Assembly (NCBI GenBank): GCA_029204225.1
Contig: CM055099.1
Location: 64,353,614-64,417,613 of the forward strand
Source: Diphasiastrum complanatum
Lineage: Eukaryota > Streptophyta > Lycopodiopsida > Lycopodiales > Lycopodiaceae
Reading direction: 5' to 3'
Length of the DNA stretch: 64,000 bases
Notes under the pieces: model-generated
What the model was told of the DNA's origin: nothing
Database searches by the model: none
What the model saw: only the letters and a program-made list of their open reading frames with translations
Shown here: one piece after another, positions 1-10,809 of the stretch
How positions within the stretch are numbered: the stretch's first letter is position 1
How the letters are laid out: each line of letters begins with the position of its first letter
Program-made: the position numbers and the translations under genes

Positions 1-228
1 AAAATACATGGCCAAAGCATAGCACTCTATGTGCTATGTGACAAAGGTCACAATCAAAAGAACCATGCACGTGACACATGTTACCCACAAAAAGCTGCAA
101 AAGTCTTGCATGAGAAGATCAATTCAATGGGCAATTACATGGAGAATAATCCCTTGAGTGTAGTACTCACAATATCCACATCTTCAAAGAATTGTTAAAC
201 TTTACCAGAGATGCACCCTGCATTCCAG
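1..228. other. Left edge, no gene seen
   Basis: No coding frame, RNA gene or repeat boundary could be supported here. Missing PhyH exons (see 10669-26953) were looked for and not found. Confidence 0.5.
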
Positions 229-700
229 AACACGCTCCGGGTGGGTTTTTGGCCTGGAACGCTCCGCAGGAATGTTTTTTTTTTTTAGTGCAATGTGGTA
301 TTCAAATTGTAGGCAATTTTATGGGGGATCAATAGTAGTCTTCCAAAATTTTACAAAAAACCACAAGGACCCTGTTTTTGTTAGATACTATTGTTCTGAT
401 TGCTTTTGTTCTAATCGCAAAAAAAAAAATTGAGCTTAAATTTTTTTTGTTTTTATGGCCAAAAAATAGTATAGTAATAGACATGAGGGTATGGGCCGGA
501 CGTAGCCCTTTGGCGTCCACGTCCGACGCCCGGACCCGGACGCGTCCGACGCCCAGACGCGGGGTCGGACGCGTCCTGTTTTTTTAAAAAAAAAAAATTT
601 GGGGGGCGCTCGCCTCGTCCAGCTGGCGCGTCCAAAGTCCGGACGCGGACGCGTCAAGGTCCCAGAACGCGTCCGGGACCCGGACGCATATTTAAAAAAA
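229..700. repeat. GC-rich palindrome repeat island
   Basis: The block opens with degenerate arms containing GCTCCGGG and GAACGCTCC. From about 485 to 690 it has dense variants of the palindrome GGACGCGTCC (for example GGACGCGTCC, GGACGCGGACGCGTC), separated by poly-T/poly-A runs. The same word pattern recurs at 6010-6420, so this is a repeat family and not a CpG promoter. No protein frame is credible. Confidence 0.6.
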
Positions 701-723
701 AAAGCGAGAGATGTTTAGAGAGG

Positions 724-726
<3 letters not shown>

Positions 727-762
<36 letters not shown>

Positions 763-842
763 TTTAGGGTTTAGGGTTTAGGGAGGGAGGGACACAGAGG
801 GAGACATTGAGACAAAGAGAGAGAGAGAGAGAGAGAGAGAGG
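727..842. repeat. (GA)n microsatellites in a likely 5' leader
   Basis: Two GA tracts (about 727-759 and 817-841) flank a telomere-like box just upstream of the ATG at 863. GA-rich leaders are common in plant 5' UTRs. The same type of tract sits beside exon 1 of the PhyH gene at 26973-27020. Confidence 0.8.
763..783 (+). promoter_or_regulatory. Telo-box (three TTTAGGG repeats)
   Basis: Three perfect copies of TTTAGGG in a row, 80 bp before an ATG. Short telomere-repeat boxes are known in plant promoters and leaders, especially of growth and translation genes. Three copies are too few for a chromosome end. A role here is inferred from position. Confidence 0.55.
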
Positions 843-862
843 GTGGAAGAATCCAGTGGGAG

Positions 863-1212
863 ATGGCAGGGCGCACACCAACTGACGTGAGTGTTTGCCC
901 TGCACCTGTTCGCTTCCAATATAGGCCTCTTTTTTTTGTTTTTCACAGTTTATTTCCATCGTGGGATTTGGCTTGACGGTCTTTTTTGTGTGCAGAGAGA
1001 GAAGCTCCTGGAAGATGTCCGCCGGCATAGCGAACGACATCGAAAGCAAGAAGCTACAGCCACGTGCCTTGCGACTCTTGGACCTGCTCCCCCCTACCCC
1101 AGCTGGCGAGGGCGAGGAAACACAATGGATTAAAATTAACTTCACCACAGAACAGCTGGCCATGGTCCGGGAAAGGGTCCTTCGTCGTCGGGCCAGCCAG
1201 GAGGCAGAGTGA
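863..1212 (+). CDS. Small unrecognised two-exon gene (candidate)
   Basis: ATG at 863 begins MAGRTPTD and is followed by a donor (GAC|GTGAGT, 887). Two acceptors are possible. Using CACAG|TTT at 948 (62-bp intron) gives one frame to the stop at 1210-1212: 95 residues with a short hydrophobic stretch (GFGLTVFF), then a charged region ending RERVLRRRASQEAE. Using GTGCAG at 995 (109-bp intron) shifts the frame and ends at 1133 after 53 residues. A start at ATG 1015 (65 aa) is also possible. Support comes from the GA/telo-box leader and an AATAAA at 1281. I do not recognise the protein family. It may be a small real gene or a transcribed repeat. Confidence 0.35.
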
Positions 1213-1280
1213 CAGAATAATGCACCTGACCGGGACGACAAGTCTGTGGGCTCTTCGGTGCCCCAGTAATGTAAAGCCCA

Positions 1281-1286
1281 AATAAA
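1281..1286 (+). terminator. AATAAA polyadenylation signal
   Basis: Perfect AATAAA about 70 bp after the stop at 1212, on the same strand as the small candidate gene. It supports a transcript ending near 1300-1320. Confidence 0.4.
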
Positions 1287-1521
1287 GGTCCAGCCGTATG
1301 TGGGGACTATTTCTGTGTAATTTTTGGGAGTAAATGAGGCGGCATACAAGTAGACAGTAGTTTACAAACAGACCCAGCCGTATGTGGCGGGATGCATAAT
1401 GCTTTTTTGATACTATTCTTAAATCAATATACAATATGCTCTTTTGGGCAACATGTGCCTGGTTTTTATGAAACGCGATCTTTGTAGTTTAACATATGTA
1501 ATTTGTGCATTGAGGTGAAAA

Positions 1522-1593
<72 letters not shown>

Positions 1594-1938
1594 CGAATAT
1601 GTTCGGATCAGAGCTAGACTGTGCAAAGACCCCTTCTTTTTAGTGAAGCCAATTCCTCTTGACAGCCTGTATGCAGGCAAATCCTTTACTCAACCTATAT
1701 GAAGCCCATAAAACTGTAGAGAAGAATGTGGTTAAAAATTTTCTAGATGAAGGGCATTTCCCACGCACAAAGAACACGAGGATACTTCTCCCAAAAAATC
1801 TTCTGGTCTTGAGAGAATTAGAATTAGAATTATTATTATTAACGTCTTTTGGTGCCCAGGGGCACATAAGACAAAAGAGAGTACAAAATGTGAGAAGCAT
1901 TGTCCGCATAAGGACTTATTTACCAATGAAAAGACAGT
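1287..1938. other. Spacer with compound (GT)n(GA)n microsatellite
   Basis: Holds a GT tract running directly into a GA tract (about 1521-1591). Short open frames at 1640-1940 show no domain and are low complexity. Nothing else is supported. Confidence 0.6.
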
Positions 1939-2053
1939 AAAACTAAAACTAAAATATCGATCTCTCTGTCTCTAAGAGAAAAAGTATCCAAGCTTGACCA
2001 CCAGCTGGTGAGGGTACAAAGCAAGAGCTTAACCACCTGCTCCGCGGAGGAAA

Positions 2054-4090
2054 CTAGCTATGAGCAAGCCGAAAGTAATGAGTGATGGTAGTAGTGGGTC
2101 GTGATGTAGGCTGGTGGGAGGCGTATGAAGATCTAGTAGCACTGGATCGAGCCGAAACTCTCTGTGTCTTCGATCTTCGGACGGGGACGTCAAAATCCGC
2201 AACCGAAATATCCACTCTGTCTCGCTTCTGGAAGAACTGAGTAATGTGAGCCTGACTGGAATCCATATCTGAGAGCATAGGTAGAAGTGAAGCTCGTAAA
2301 ATATACATCTCTCTCAAAAGAAGACCCACACATCTAGCGTCTGGATACTCGAGGAAGGAGCTCAACGTGAGGGGAATATCTCGGTATAAACAATGGTATC
2401 GTCCTCTAATCTCATAGTATACTGGGCAGCGAAAGATGAAATGAAACTCATCTTCCACCTCCTGAAGAGAACAGAGCTGACATATCCGCTGCAATCTGGG
2501 AGTGTCTGTGTATCTACCTGTCTCGATAGCAAGCTGATGAGAAGAGACTCGAAGCTGTCCTATACGATATCTCAGACCAAAAGATAGCGTCTGTGTAAGA
2601 TAAACTGGAAGAATAGGCAAGCCCGAAACGTCCAGCCGTAAAAGATGTGTGCCATAATAATGTAGCTTGACCCTATCTGGATCAGGATGTGACCATATAG
2701 TGCGTATGTAGCTCCGGTAGATCTGCTGTCTGATATAAGCATGGGTTCCATTCGGAAGATCAAGTGCGGATAAACCCCAAGTCTGAAGAAGGGCTGAGAC
2801 ACTGCGATACCAAGAGTGCTTGGCTCCCTGATCCGCAATGGTACAAGATGAAGTGAGAGCAGCAACAATGTATCTGGAGGTATCTAGATCTGATACCCTG
2901 TGAAGAAAGGTGATGATCTGAAACATAGCACCAACAACTAATGGAGGAGAAGCAAACTCGGCTAGTATGATATCATGTGGTACTGAGGGCTTAGCCCGGA
3001 TTATCCTACTGAGCATGAGAATCTGGATACGAGTAAGATCTCTCCATGTATCGCGTGATAAATCAGGGCACCAAGTCTCAGCCGAATATAGCACAACTGG
3101 GGAGACAGTAGCAGAAAATAGTAGGCATCTGGTAGCAGGATCCTGCACATAATAAGTAGAGCAAAATCTCTCCATATGCACAAGAGCGGTATGCCCCTTG
3201 CGGAGCCTGGCGGTGGCTGCTGGTCGAAAAGTGAGTAGCGGACCAGAGAAAAGAACTCCCAAATAGGTGTAGGAGGTCACGATCTCAATCGGTAGCCCGT
3301 CATAATAGAAAATCACATCTCTCATATGCTGTCTGTTGGTGTTAAACACCATAATCTTAGTCTTCTTAAGGTTAACCGTCAATCCCCAACGCTGGCAAAA
3401 GTGATGTAAAGCAGAAAGGTGACTCTGTAAACCAGCTGCAGAGGATGAGAGGAGAACCACATCATCAGCGTACAAGAGAATGGGGATAATAATGTCTGCT
3501 AGGGGACAGCCCTCTCCACCTTCCTCGCGAATAATCCGCTCGAGGTCATCTATATATAGTGCAAAAAGAGTGGGTGATAAGGGGCAACCCTGCTTCACAC
3601 CAATGGTAGAATGTATCTGTGAGGACCAGCCACTACCATCTCTGAAACGTGCCAAGACTCGCTCATATAAAGTAATGATCGCAGCAATAGTATCCTCTGA
3701 AAAGCCAAGTGAAGACAGTCTCTGGAAAAGAAGATGTCGTGGAACAGAGTCAAAAGCTTTGCGAAAATCCACAAAGCAGCAGTAAATTCTCTGTTTCCGA
3801 TGTCGAGCCTCCTCAATAATGCATCTCAAAATGAAGATCTGGTCTGAAGTAGAATATCCCGGTCTGAAACCAGCTTGACCCATAGCGTGTAAACCCTCAG
3901 TTTCAGCAAAAGATCCAGTAACTGTCTGTAGTATAGAGCCATATATCTTAGCCAGAGTGTGGCCAATCATAATGGTGCGGTAGTTTCCTACATTCATGGG
4001 ATCACCTTGCCTTGAGGATGGGGTGAAGGATATTAGTACACCAAGCCGTAGGAAAACCAGAAGTAACAGCTGTGTTAAAAACATGAGCAA
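2054..4090 (-). pseudogene. LINE reverse transcriptase
   Basis: A 678-codon open frame. RT motifs in order: GQAGFRPGYSTSDQ, CCFVDFRKAFDSVP (catalytic Asp), GVKQGCPLSPTLF, and LLYADDVVLL (the catalytic YADD box). These are followed by a thumb region, and near residue 560 a zinc knuckle CQLC...H...C that is common after plant LINE RTs. The RT itself is uninterrupted, but it is out of frame with the endonuclease by one base. The first ~30 residues of the open frame are probably read-through of the linker in the wrong frame. The product would act by target-primed reverse transcription. Confidence 0.85.
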
Positions 4091-5519
4091 TGTAAGGGGA
4101 GATGAGATGTGCTACGGGCTTTAGGAAGTCTACACTTAAGGAGTCATAGTCAGTGGCTTTATTTAGTTTGGCATGTTTAATGGCGTTTTCAACCATGTCA
4201 GGGGTGAAAAGTGAGCAGTGGTCAGGTCTCGGTGAGAGTGAGGTAGGAGGAGAGTCCGTGGTATATAACTCCGTGGCATACTCGATCCACGATTCGATGG
4301 CTATGGGGGCCAATGTTGAAGAGTGTCTGGTGAAATGTTTCCAGAAAAAAGAGGAGGAGGGTGAATCTAAAGAGTTGATCATTTTTTGGCAGAGTGATTG
4401 TAGGTACTTGATCTTCTTTGTTCTGGTGGTTCTATGATATTCTTTCTGGCATTGTTTGAGTGTGGCAGGGGAGTGTGACCTGGCCTATGTCACATGATTG
4501 TGAAGAGAGCGGCATTCTGCATCATACCATCTGTTGTGAACACTTCTGTGAGATGATGTCGTTTTGGTGGGGAAGGATGAGGAAGCAGCAGCTAAGAGGG
4601 ATGTAGAGAGAAAAGTGGCTTGCTGGTCAATTGGTGCCATGAACGGGAAGTTAGCGAGTAGTTGGGATAAGATTGTGGTGTAATTAGTGAATCCAGATTG
4701 GGTGAAAGGAATACGTTTATGAGTGGGAAGAGAGCAAGAAACTTGCAAAGAAGAGGTTATGTGACCAAGTGAGATGTGTAAGAGTGAGTGATCGGAAATG
4801 GTAGGGGGTGTAATGGAGAAATCAGAAATGTGAGAGATCAAAGCAGGTGATCCAATGAAGTAGTCGACCACACTATGTCCTCCACCATGAGGATAGCATG
4901 TATATGCTGATGAGGAAGGCCACTGTGTGAGGCCATTCAAAATGGCAAGAGCGTGTGTCTCTGCTAGAGTGATCAACTGCTCCCCGAAAGATGTAGCTGG
5001 AGTGTCTGCATCCTGTGATACCCGGTCTAGCCCCATATCCAAAGGGTAAAGCCTGAGAAGATCCGTAGCTGCATGAAATTCGGTTTGTCTAGAGCTTGTG
5101 CGGGCGTTGAAATCACCTGCTAGTAAAATGGAACCCTGCTGAGAAAAGATAGCAATATCATCTGAGAGAGCCTGAAAAGGGTCCCCGCCAAACTCAGCAA
5201 ACACTGAGGTCTGTGGAGCAAAATAGCATACAGCTATATAGATGTCCTGAGGTAATCCCAATAGTGAGCCAATAATGTGTAACCAAATATAGCGAGCGTA
5301 TGGATCTTGTTTAACCATCTGAACTGTGGTGTCTCTGTATAAACAAGCTACTCCTCCAGATCCTCGACAAGTTTTTCCCCTAACAAATGGACGAAAAGCA
5401 GAATGCCAAGAGTACTCCTGTATATTTGGAAGAGTCTGTTGTCTGAGGAAAGTAAATTTAGACGATTCCTGCCGGCACGACATGCAATTTCTCGAGCATT
5501 CAGAATTCGTCAAAAGCAC
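4002..5519 (-). pseudogene. LINE endonuclease and linker
   Basis: One frame from 5519 to 4005, broken by a single TAG at 4485-4487. The endonuclease shows the metal-binding GDFNAR motif, a VVDYFI segment and the terminal SDHSLL motif of AP-endonuclease-like LINE domains. After the TAG the same frame continues through the linker to the start of the RT (LNKATDYDSLSVDFLKP, with the conserved Ala-x-Gly/Asp 'KATDYD' region). The frame is then lost near 4012, where an apparent extra base moves the reading frame into the RT frame. The N-terminal WN/E residues are not clear. These breaks make the copy non-autonomous unless they are bypassed. Confidence 0.8.
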
Positions 5520-5700
5520 AAGGACCTTATACTCTCAAAAAATCTCATCTTGAGATCCGATCATCCCATTCTAGTCTGCTGCAGCAGTGACAGAATTCAT
5601 GTTTCCTTTATCAGTGTTGTTGTTGGAGTTCATCCCAAAACCCTAAACCTATCCCATCACATAGACATAGTACTGTGTAGGTCTTGAACTTCCCTGTGTT

Positions 5701-5934
5701 GAATGACACTGTGGAGCATAAGTAATTAGTAAGTTGTTAAAGTTCATCCGGGGAGCGCATACATATCTATAGTAGTATAGATATCATAGTAGATGCACTC
5801 ACGATTTGAGAATCGCTGTAAAAAAAACATCAATTCGCTGATATTTTTTTTGGCTATGGGAATCACACATAAAAAAAGAAAATTTTTGTTCACGATTCGC
5901 TGCAGAGAATCGCAATTCGCTACAACTATGATTT
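5701..5934. other. Spacer left of the inverted-repeat element
   Basis: AT-rich. Contains CACGATTTGAGAATCG and a similar CACGATTCGCTGCAG, short imperfect repeats. No gene is seen. Confidence 0.4.
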
Positions 5935-6575
5935 ATATCATAGTTGCCACGCCCCGGAACACGTTCCGGGATTTTGTCCCGAAACGCTTTTATATATAAT
6001 ATAATAATATCAGGGATGCGCGTCTGGGCTGGAAGCGGCCATTTTGCGTCCACATCCGGCGTCCGACCCGTGGATGCGTCTGTTTTTTTTTACTAAAAAT
6101 ACACAAAAAAATTAAAGAAAAAAAAATTGCGTCCACCCCGGACGCGCCCATGGCACGCCTGCATCCGGACGCGCATCCGGGGGTCCGTAGTTTAGTAATG
6201 TATATCTAAGGAAGCAGATGGTGGACCCGGACGCGCGTCCGCGCAGGGGCACGTCCGGGGATGGACGTGTCCACCTTTTTTTTAAAAAAAGAATTGTGTT
6301 AATTAGGGTTAATTTTTTTTTTAAAAAAATGGATGCGTCCGACCCCGCGTCTGGGGGTCGGACGCGTCCGGGTCCGGACACGGGACACGGACGCAGATTG
6401 CCCGCATCCCGACCCTCATGTCTGATATATATATAAACTTTAAATTTTGAATATACATTATATATACATATTTATGTATATATTTTTTAAAAAAAAGCGT
6501 TCCGGGATCACGTTCCGAAACAAAATCCCAGAACATGTTTCGAGACACGTTCCGGAACGAGTATGCCAATTATCA
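5935..6575. repeat. Terminal-inverted-repeat element with CGTTCCGG arms
   Basis: The left arm (about 5940-5995) and right arm (about 6490-6570) are imperfect inverted copies: both carry GTTGCC/ATTGGC-like tips, then TTCCGG...GGGATTTTGT...CGCTTTT. The interior (6010-6420) is rich in GGACGCGTCC-type palindromes with poly-T/A runs, as at 229-700. No transposase is present, so it looks like a MITE or foldback-type element. A target duplication could not be fixed. A second element with similar arms and size is at 59466-60126. Confidence 0.55.
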
Positions 6576-6589
6576 TATATATATATATA

Positions 6590-6852
6590 CTAGTTGCTTG
6601 TGCCCGTCGATGACGGGCAATGGGCACTTACCCACAAAAAGTGTTTACATATTTTTGGAGGTTGTGTTTTTTTTTAACATTTTTTAAAACCTATTTAGCT
6701 TTTCCTTTTGCAAATGGGTGACATTTAGATTTTTCTTTTGCAAAAGCGTGACATTTTTTGCGGGCAGAGCGTGACATTTTTGGCGGCAAAAGCATGACAT
6801 TTTTTATAACAAACATACATTTTCTCACTAAAATAGCTTTATACTATATAGA
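6590..6852 (-). mobile_element. Non-autonomous Helitron, 263 bp
   Basis: On the minus strand the 5' end at 6852 reads TCTATATAGTATAAAGC, matching the usual plant Helitron start. The 3' end carries a hairpin GCCCGTC-ATC-GACGGGC, then ACAAGCAA and the terminal CTAG at 6593-6590. The flanking bases are A on the 5' side and T on the 3' side, the expected A^T insertion site with no duplication. The interior has repeated GTGACATTT words and no gene. It must depend on an autonomous Rep/helicase Helitron elsewhere. Confidence 0.85.
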
Positions 6853-7307
6853 TTAAAAAATTAATAGTGTTCCGGAACTCAATAACCCCCAAAACACGTT
6901 CCGAGGCATTGTTGTTATATACCTTCTTGATCCAGGTCAAGTATTTGCTTGGGGCCAACATTGTGGACAATGTATATAGATCATATACCCTTAGGTACTA
7001 GGCCACTACCATTGTGGGCATGTATGTCCTTATGAGACCCATGATAGCTTAGATTCAACAACCTTATCCAAGATACCTTAGGTTCAATGATCCTATCCTC
7101 TAGAAGCTTCCTTTAGGGCTTCTCTGTGAGTATAAGTAGGACATCATTACTTAGCTGATGATATTGATCTCTCTCTTTAGCCTCCTTAAGCACTCTCTTT
7201 GACACTTTCTAGGGTTAGTTCTTGCTTATGTTATGCTTTCTTAGCTTAGCTATTGATCTGCTATGAATCTGTTCGTAACTATATGGGACCATTGATGAAT
7301 TAAAAGT
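6853..7307. other. Repeat-derived spacer
   Basis: Begins with GTTCCGGAAC/ACGTTCCGAGG words of the inverted-repeat family, so the Helitron landed inside or beside such a repeat. The rest has LTR-like features (TATAAGTAG at about 7130) but no boundaries could be fixed. Confidence 0.35.
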
Positions 7308-8627
7308 GAGTTCTGAGGCTAAGACCAGGAGACTACATGCATTGGGCCAAGCAGGTTTCCAAGCTCATTATTCCACTACAGATCATGTCTTCATTCTCCG
7401 AGCTATCATTGAAGAGGTCAGACATAGGAGAGAACAGGTTTGTTGCTGTTTTGTGTGAAAAAATTTCAACTTATACTTGACTAGTTTTGGCTATTTTAGG
7501 CAATTTAGAGGCCAAACTTGTATATGCACTTCACATGGTTTTCTCACACGTGTAAAAGCAGTGGACATGACCATTTTTAAGTTGGGTCCAGGAGGTTCAC
7601 TTAGTCACTTGTACATACAAAAGTTCATTTTTAGCTTTACTTGGCAATTTTGGCCAATTTTGGCCAATAGTTTAGATCAAGTTTTCAATAAGCTAGGCCA
7701 AATGAATCTAGAGAGAGGAGAGAGAGTCATCACTTTCAGCTATAAATAGCAAGTAGGTTGTGGAGAATGTAGAACCTAAGAGGTTTTCCACATTTGGAAG
7801 CTTTGGAGTCAATACTATCGTCTCATAACACAGAACTGGATTAGATCTCTTCATGTGTTGAATAGATTTTGATTCTATCTTGTTATCTTATATTGATCTT
7901 GATCAAACTAGTGATTCTATGTGTAGAATTGTCTACAAATTTGACATTTTATTAAGTGTGCATCTACTATTGGCCTAAATCCAAATTTAGGATCATGTTT
8001 AGATCTTAAATTTTCACATTTTGTTGACTTCAAGAAAGCCTTTGACTTTGCTCCACAGTCCATTCTCATCCAACAGCTACGTGACCTTGGTTTCTCCACT
8101 AACATGGTTCTAGCAGTGATGGCACTTTATGAGAGAGTTATGGGTTGTTTTCAAAGTGACATCAGTGTTTCAGAGCAAATTTGGAGTACCATTGGGGTGA
8201 AGCGGGATTGTTCCCTCTCACACACCATGTTTGGATTATATAATGATGAGCTGGAGAGAGTTATTCAGCAACGTGGTGGTGCAGGTTGCAGACTTGGTGA
8301 TATTCTGATTGCCATCCTTCTTTATACCGATAATGTGGTTCTTGTCTCCATGACTAGAGATAGTTTACAAAGACATTCGGATAGCCTTCATGCCTTTTGA
8401 ATCAGATCGTGATTGGGGGCTAACATCACGAAGAACAAGGTTATGGTTTGCAATACATTCAGAGCCTTCATGCAGCGACAGGAGGTCATCTTTGACAGAC
8501 GGCCACTGGAGATTGTATCATCCTACACTTATTTAAGGTTGCTCTTTATTGGTCCTATATTTGGCATGAGACAGGCAAGTTCCACTAAACTTGCAAAGGG
8601 CCACATTTTCCTTGTCCAGCTAGAGGT
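7308..8627 (+). mobile_element. LINE RT fragment, copy 2, split by a solo LTR
   Basis: Same LINE family as 1939-5700. The first part reads LHALGQAGFQAHYSTTDHVF up to CCCFV at 7453. After the inserted LTR it resumes at 8019 with VDFKKAFDFAP, then IGVKRDCSLSHTMF, and LLYTDNVVLV where the YADD catalytic box has become YTDN. It ends near 8627 in the region equivalent to the start of the thumb. Lost catalytic residues and several stops make it dead. Confidence 0.8.
7454..8018. mobile_element. Solo LTR, 565 bp, in the LINE RT
   Basis: Starts TGTGAAAA and ends TTTTCACA, so it has TG...CA termini and short inverted tips. It is flanked by the 5-bp direct duplication TTTTG (7449-7453 and 8019-8023). 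Removing it with one TTTTG restores the RT codons for CCFVDF. A TATA box (TATAAATA, 7741-7748) lies inside, and there is no internal coding region. The strand is suggested as plus by the TATA box only. It arose by recombination between the two LTRs of a full element. Confidence 0.85.
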
Positions 8628-10060
8628 CAATAAAAGACCTCATTTTCTTGGCTAAAACTTGGGAACATGAATGCTGTAAACTACCTTTGTTTGATGGCTT
8701 CTACTACGAGTCTTTATGGAATGAAAGAGGAGATAAGAAAAGAGGATTTGGTGGAGTGACAACACTGCTAGGGAAAATAAGAATCAAACTATCCTGGCAC
8801 ACTTGTCAATGTCGGTAGAGAAAATAAATTTCAAAAAAATAGAAGTAGGATTTTTGTTGGTGGACCACGATTCGTTGCAACTATGTATCAAAGATTCTTT
8901 GGAGGACTCTATAAAAGTTATCGAAATTGATGTAAAAAACAATACATATGGATGAAAATTGTAAATGCTAAAAAAATATCTTTCTTGGTCTTTGTTATTT
9001 TGCACCTTAGAAATCTGTTTTCTATCAAAATAATCGATTGGGTAGTGAAGATCCCCTTGGCGAAATCAGCCTAGTTAATGCCAAGTTCAAAAAAGCAGGT
9101 GACATCCTTCTTATTGGTGACTTCAATGGACACACAAGGACCTACAAGCAGTGTTCTACAAAGGGAAAGATCCAATTCTCTTCCAAGGAGCTGAAGATTG
9201 GTAGAAAGTCAATGGATGGTCACAATGATCCACCCAGTATGGTAAAGAACTAATTAAACTTTGTGATGCTTATGAAACTGTTATTGGCAATGGACTTTGA
9301 AAGGTGGCTATTATGAAGCGGTTTCACATGCTCTTCTGTTAAGGGCAATAGCGTGGTGGACAACGCTTTAGTCTCTTTTGGACTTTTGGGAAATATTAGT
9401 CGCTTTAGTCTCTTTTGGGACACCTTTCGCTAGAATTGGATCACCACCCACTAACTTTCCAGAATCCGCATGAATGTATCCCCGAAAAGAAAGAAGAAAC
9501 AATTTTGAATTTTTTCCCGAAAAATACAGAATTGTTCCCGAGGCAAAGAAAATGTCTCTAAGTCATTTCAAGAGCAATCTTGAGGATAACTATGGGGGCA
9601 GTTGCATTTCCATCGAATATGAGAGTTTCTATAAGTCCCTTATCAAGGGTGCAGAATTATTATTCAAAAACAACAAAGGTAAAAAGGCGGTGTTCCCAAT
9701 AAACCATGGTTTGGTGACAAATGTAAGGCACCAAGGAATCCTTTAGCACAGAATGGAATATTATAAAGAATGTTGCAACCTGTAATAGGAGCTCCTACAC
9801 AACGCCACATTGTTCCCAATATATCTATGGAAAAAAGCAGGCCATTTCATCCTTAAGGAGAAAATTACATGAATTACATTCGGAAATGGGAAGATGGAAC
9901 ACTGAGCACTCCAAAGATAGCTTGGGGGAGAGCACATGCTCTCTTTGCAAGAATAGGAGTATTGAGACACAATTCCATCACCTATTGGACTGCGGCAACC
10001 TTGAAGCTCTTCAGAAAGACTTTTTTGAGCTTTTTAAGGAACCTACAGTGACAATACTTA
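8628..10060 (+). mobile_element. Degenerate LINE of another clade, RT deleted
   Basis: Endonuclease pieces: LIFLAKTWEHECCKLPLF and GFGGVTTLLG (8630-8770), GDILLIGDFNGHT (9098-9136), GNSVVDNALVSFGLL (about 9345-9390) and DHHPLTF (9445-9465). A linker frame at 9474-9746 follows. Then a zinc knuckle CSLCKNRSIETQFHHLLDC at about 9940-9996, which normally lies after the RT. The RT itself is missing, so the copy has an internal deletion of over 1 kb. Many stops and frameshifts show that it is old. Confidence 0.65.
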
Positions 10061-10668
10061 CTTAATTTGAAAAAGTTGATATCTGTATGCTAGATAGTTT
10101 TGTGCTAAAAGCTCATAATTTGTGTAAAACTATTTCTGACCAAAACAAGATCGATTTATGATCCGGGAGTAGTTTTTCAATAATTTCATTGAATTTTAAG
10201 ACATAGATATGGTACTTGAATTTTGTCTCACAAGCCATATTGGCTTCCATGGACATTAATAAATGTACCTGATCTATTCTCACTCTCATAGATGCATCAC
10301 TTAATGTCTACCTTTTCCTATATCTGGCGTTTTTAACTTTGCTCTAGTTCATAAATCATGATAGACTTGCAACAAGAGACACATGAACAGCACATATGTC
10401 AGAAGAGGACGGGAGCTTCGAGGATCAAAGTGCGATGAATACATGGAACACAGAGGATAGTGGCGACTAAAGGGCAAAGGAAACATGGAGAGATCATTGA
10501 AGACTGAAGTTCATGTAATGATGGGGTAAGTTGATGAGTAGCAAATGACGATGTATAAACAGTATCCTTCACGAGTACAAACGAACAACCAACAACTGTA
10601 AGTGAATGATCTCTGGAAAATGAGATTAAATTTTGATCCAGCTTTTTGAAAAAACTATAGACTCTCAC
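10061..10668. other. PhyH intron or flank, no exon found
   Basis: Lies just past the exon 3 donor at 10668-10667 on the minus strand. I searched for the next PhyH exon (expected to open with His-Gln-Asp) and found none. No mobile element was recognised. Confidence 0.5.
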
Positions 10669-10809
10669 CATTTGAATTCAGCATCTGGCTTGTTTGGTGG
10701 TTTAGCGAGCAGTTGATCATAATCAAAGACCATATCAGGCCCCAACAATTGATTTGCAATGGAAGCTGCTCGTCTTTCATATAAATTTCCTTTCAACTGA
10801 GGGTTGTAC
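10669..10809 (-). CDS. PhyH exon 3
   Basis: Opens after ATCAG with G completing Arg, then [17 protein letters not shown], and ends AEFK plus TG of a Trp codon before GTGAGAG. 141 nt. Confidence 0.88.

Larger units (their letters stand above)
1939..5700 (-). mobile_element. LINE (APE-type non-LTR retrotransposon), nearly intact
   Basis: Reading on the minus strand the element has an apurinic-type endonuclease, a reverse transcriptase, a C-terminal zinc knuckle, and a short 3' region. It ends in AAAACT repeats on the plus strand (1936-1955), that is an (AGTTTT)n tail, typical of LINEs that end in a simple repeat. Only one in-frame TAG and one 1-nt frameshift break the coding region, so it is younger than the related fragments at 7308-8627 and 14024-14464. 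The 5' limit is uncertain because the first part of the endonuclease is degraded. Confidence 0.85.

Noticed and set aside
763-783. Interstitial telomere
   Set aside because: Only three TTTAGGG units beside a likely leader; a telo-box is simpler.
771-1349. 192-aa minus-strand ORF
   Set aside because: Runs through GA tracts and antisense to the more plausible small plus-strand gene; no domain.
10399-10671. PhyH exon 4
   Set aside because: Translated in all minus frames; none gives the His-Gln-Asp and following family text.
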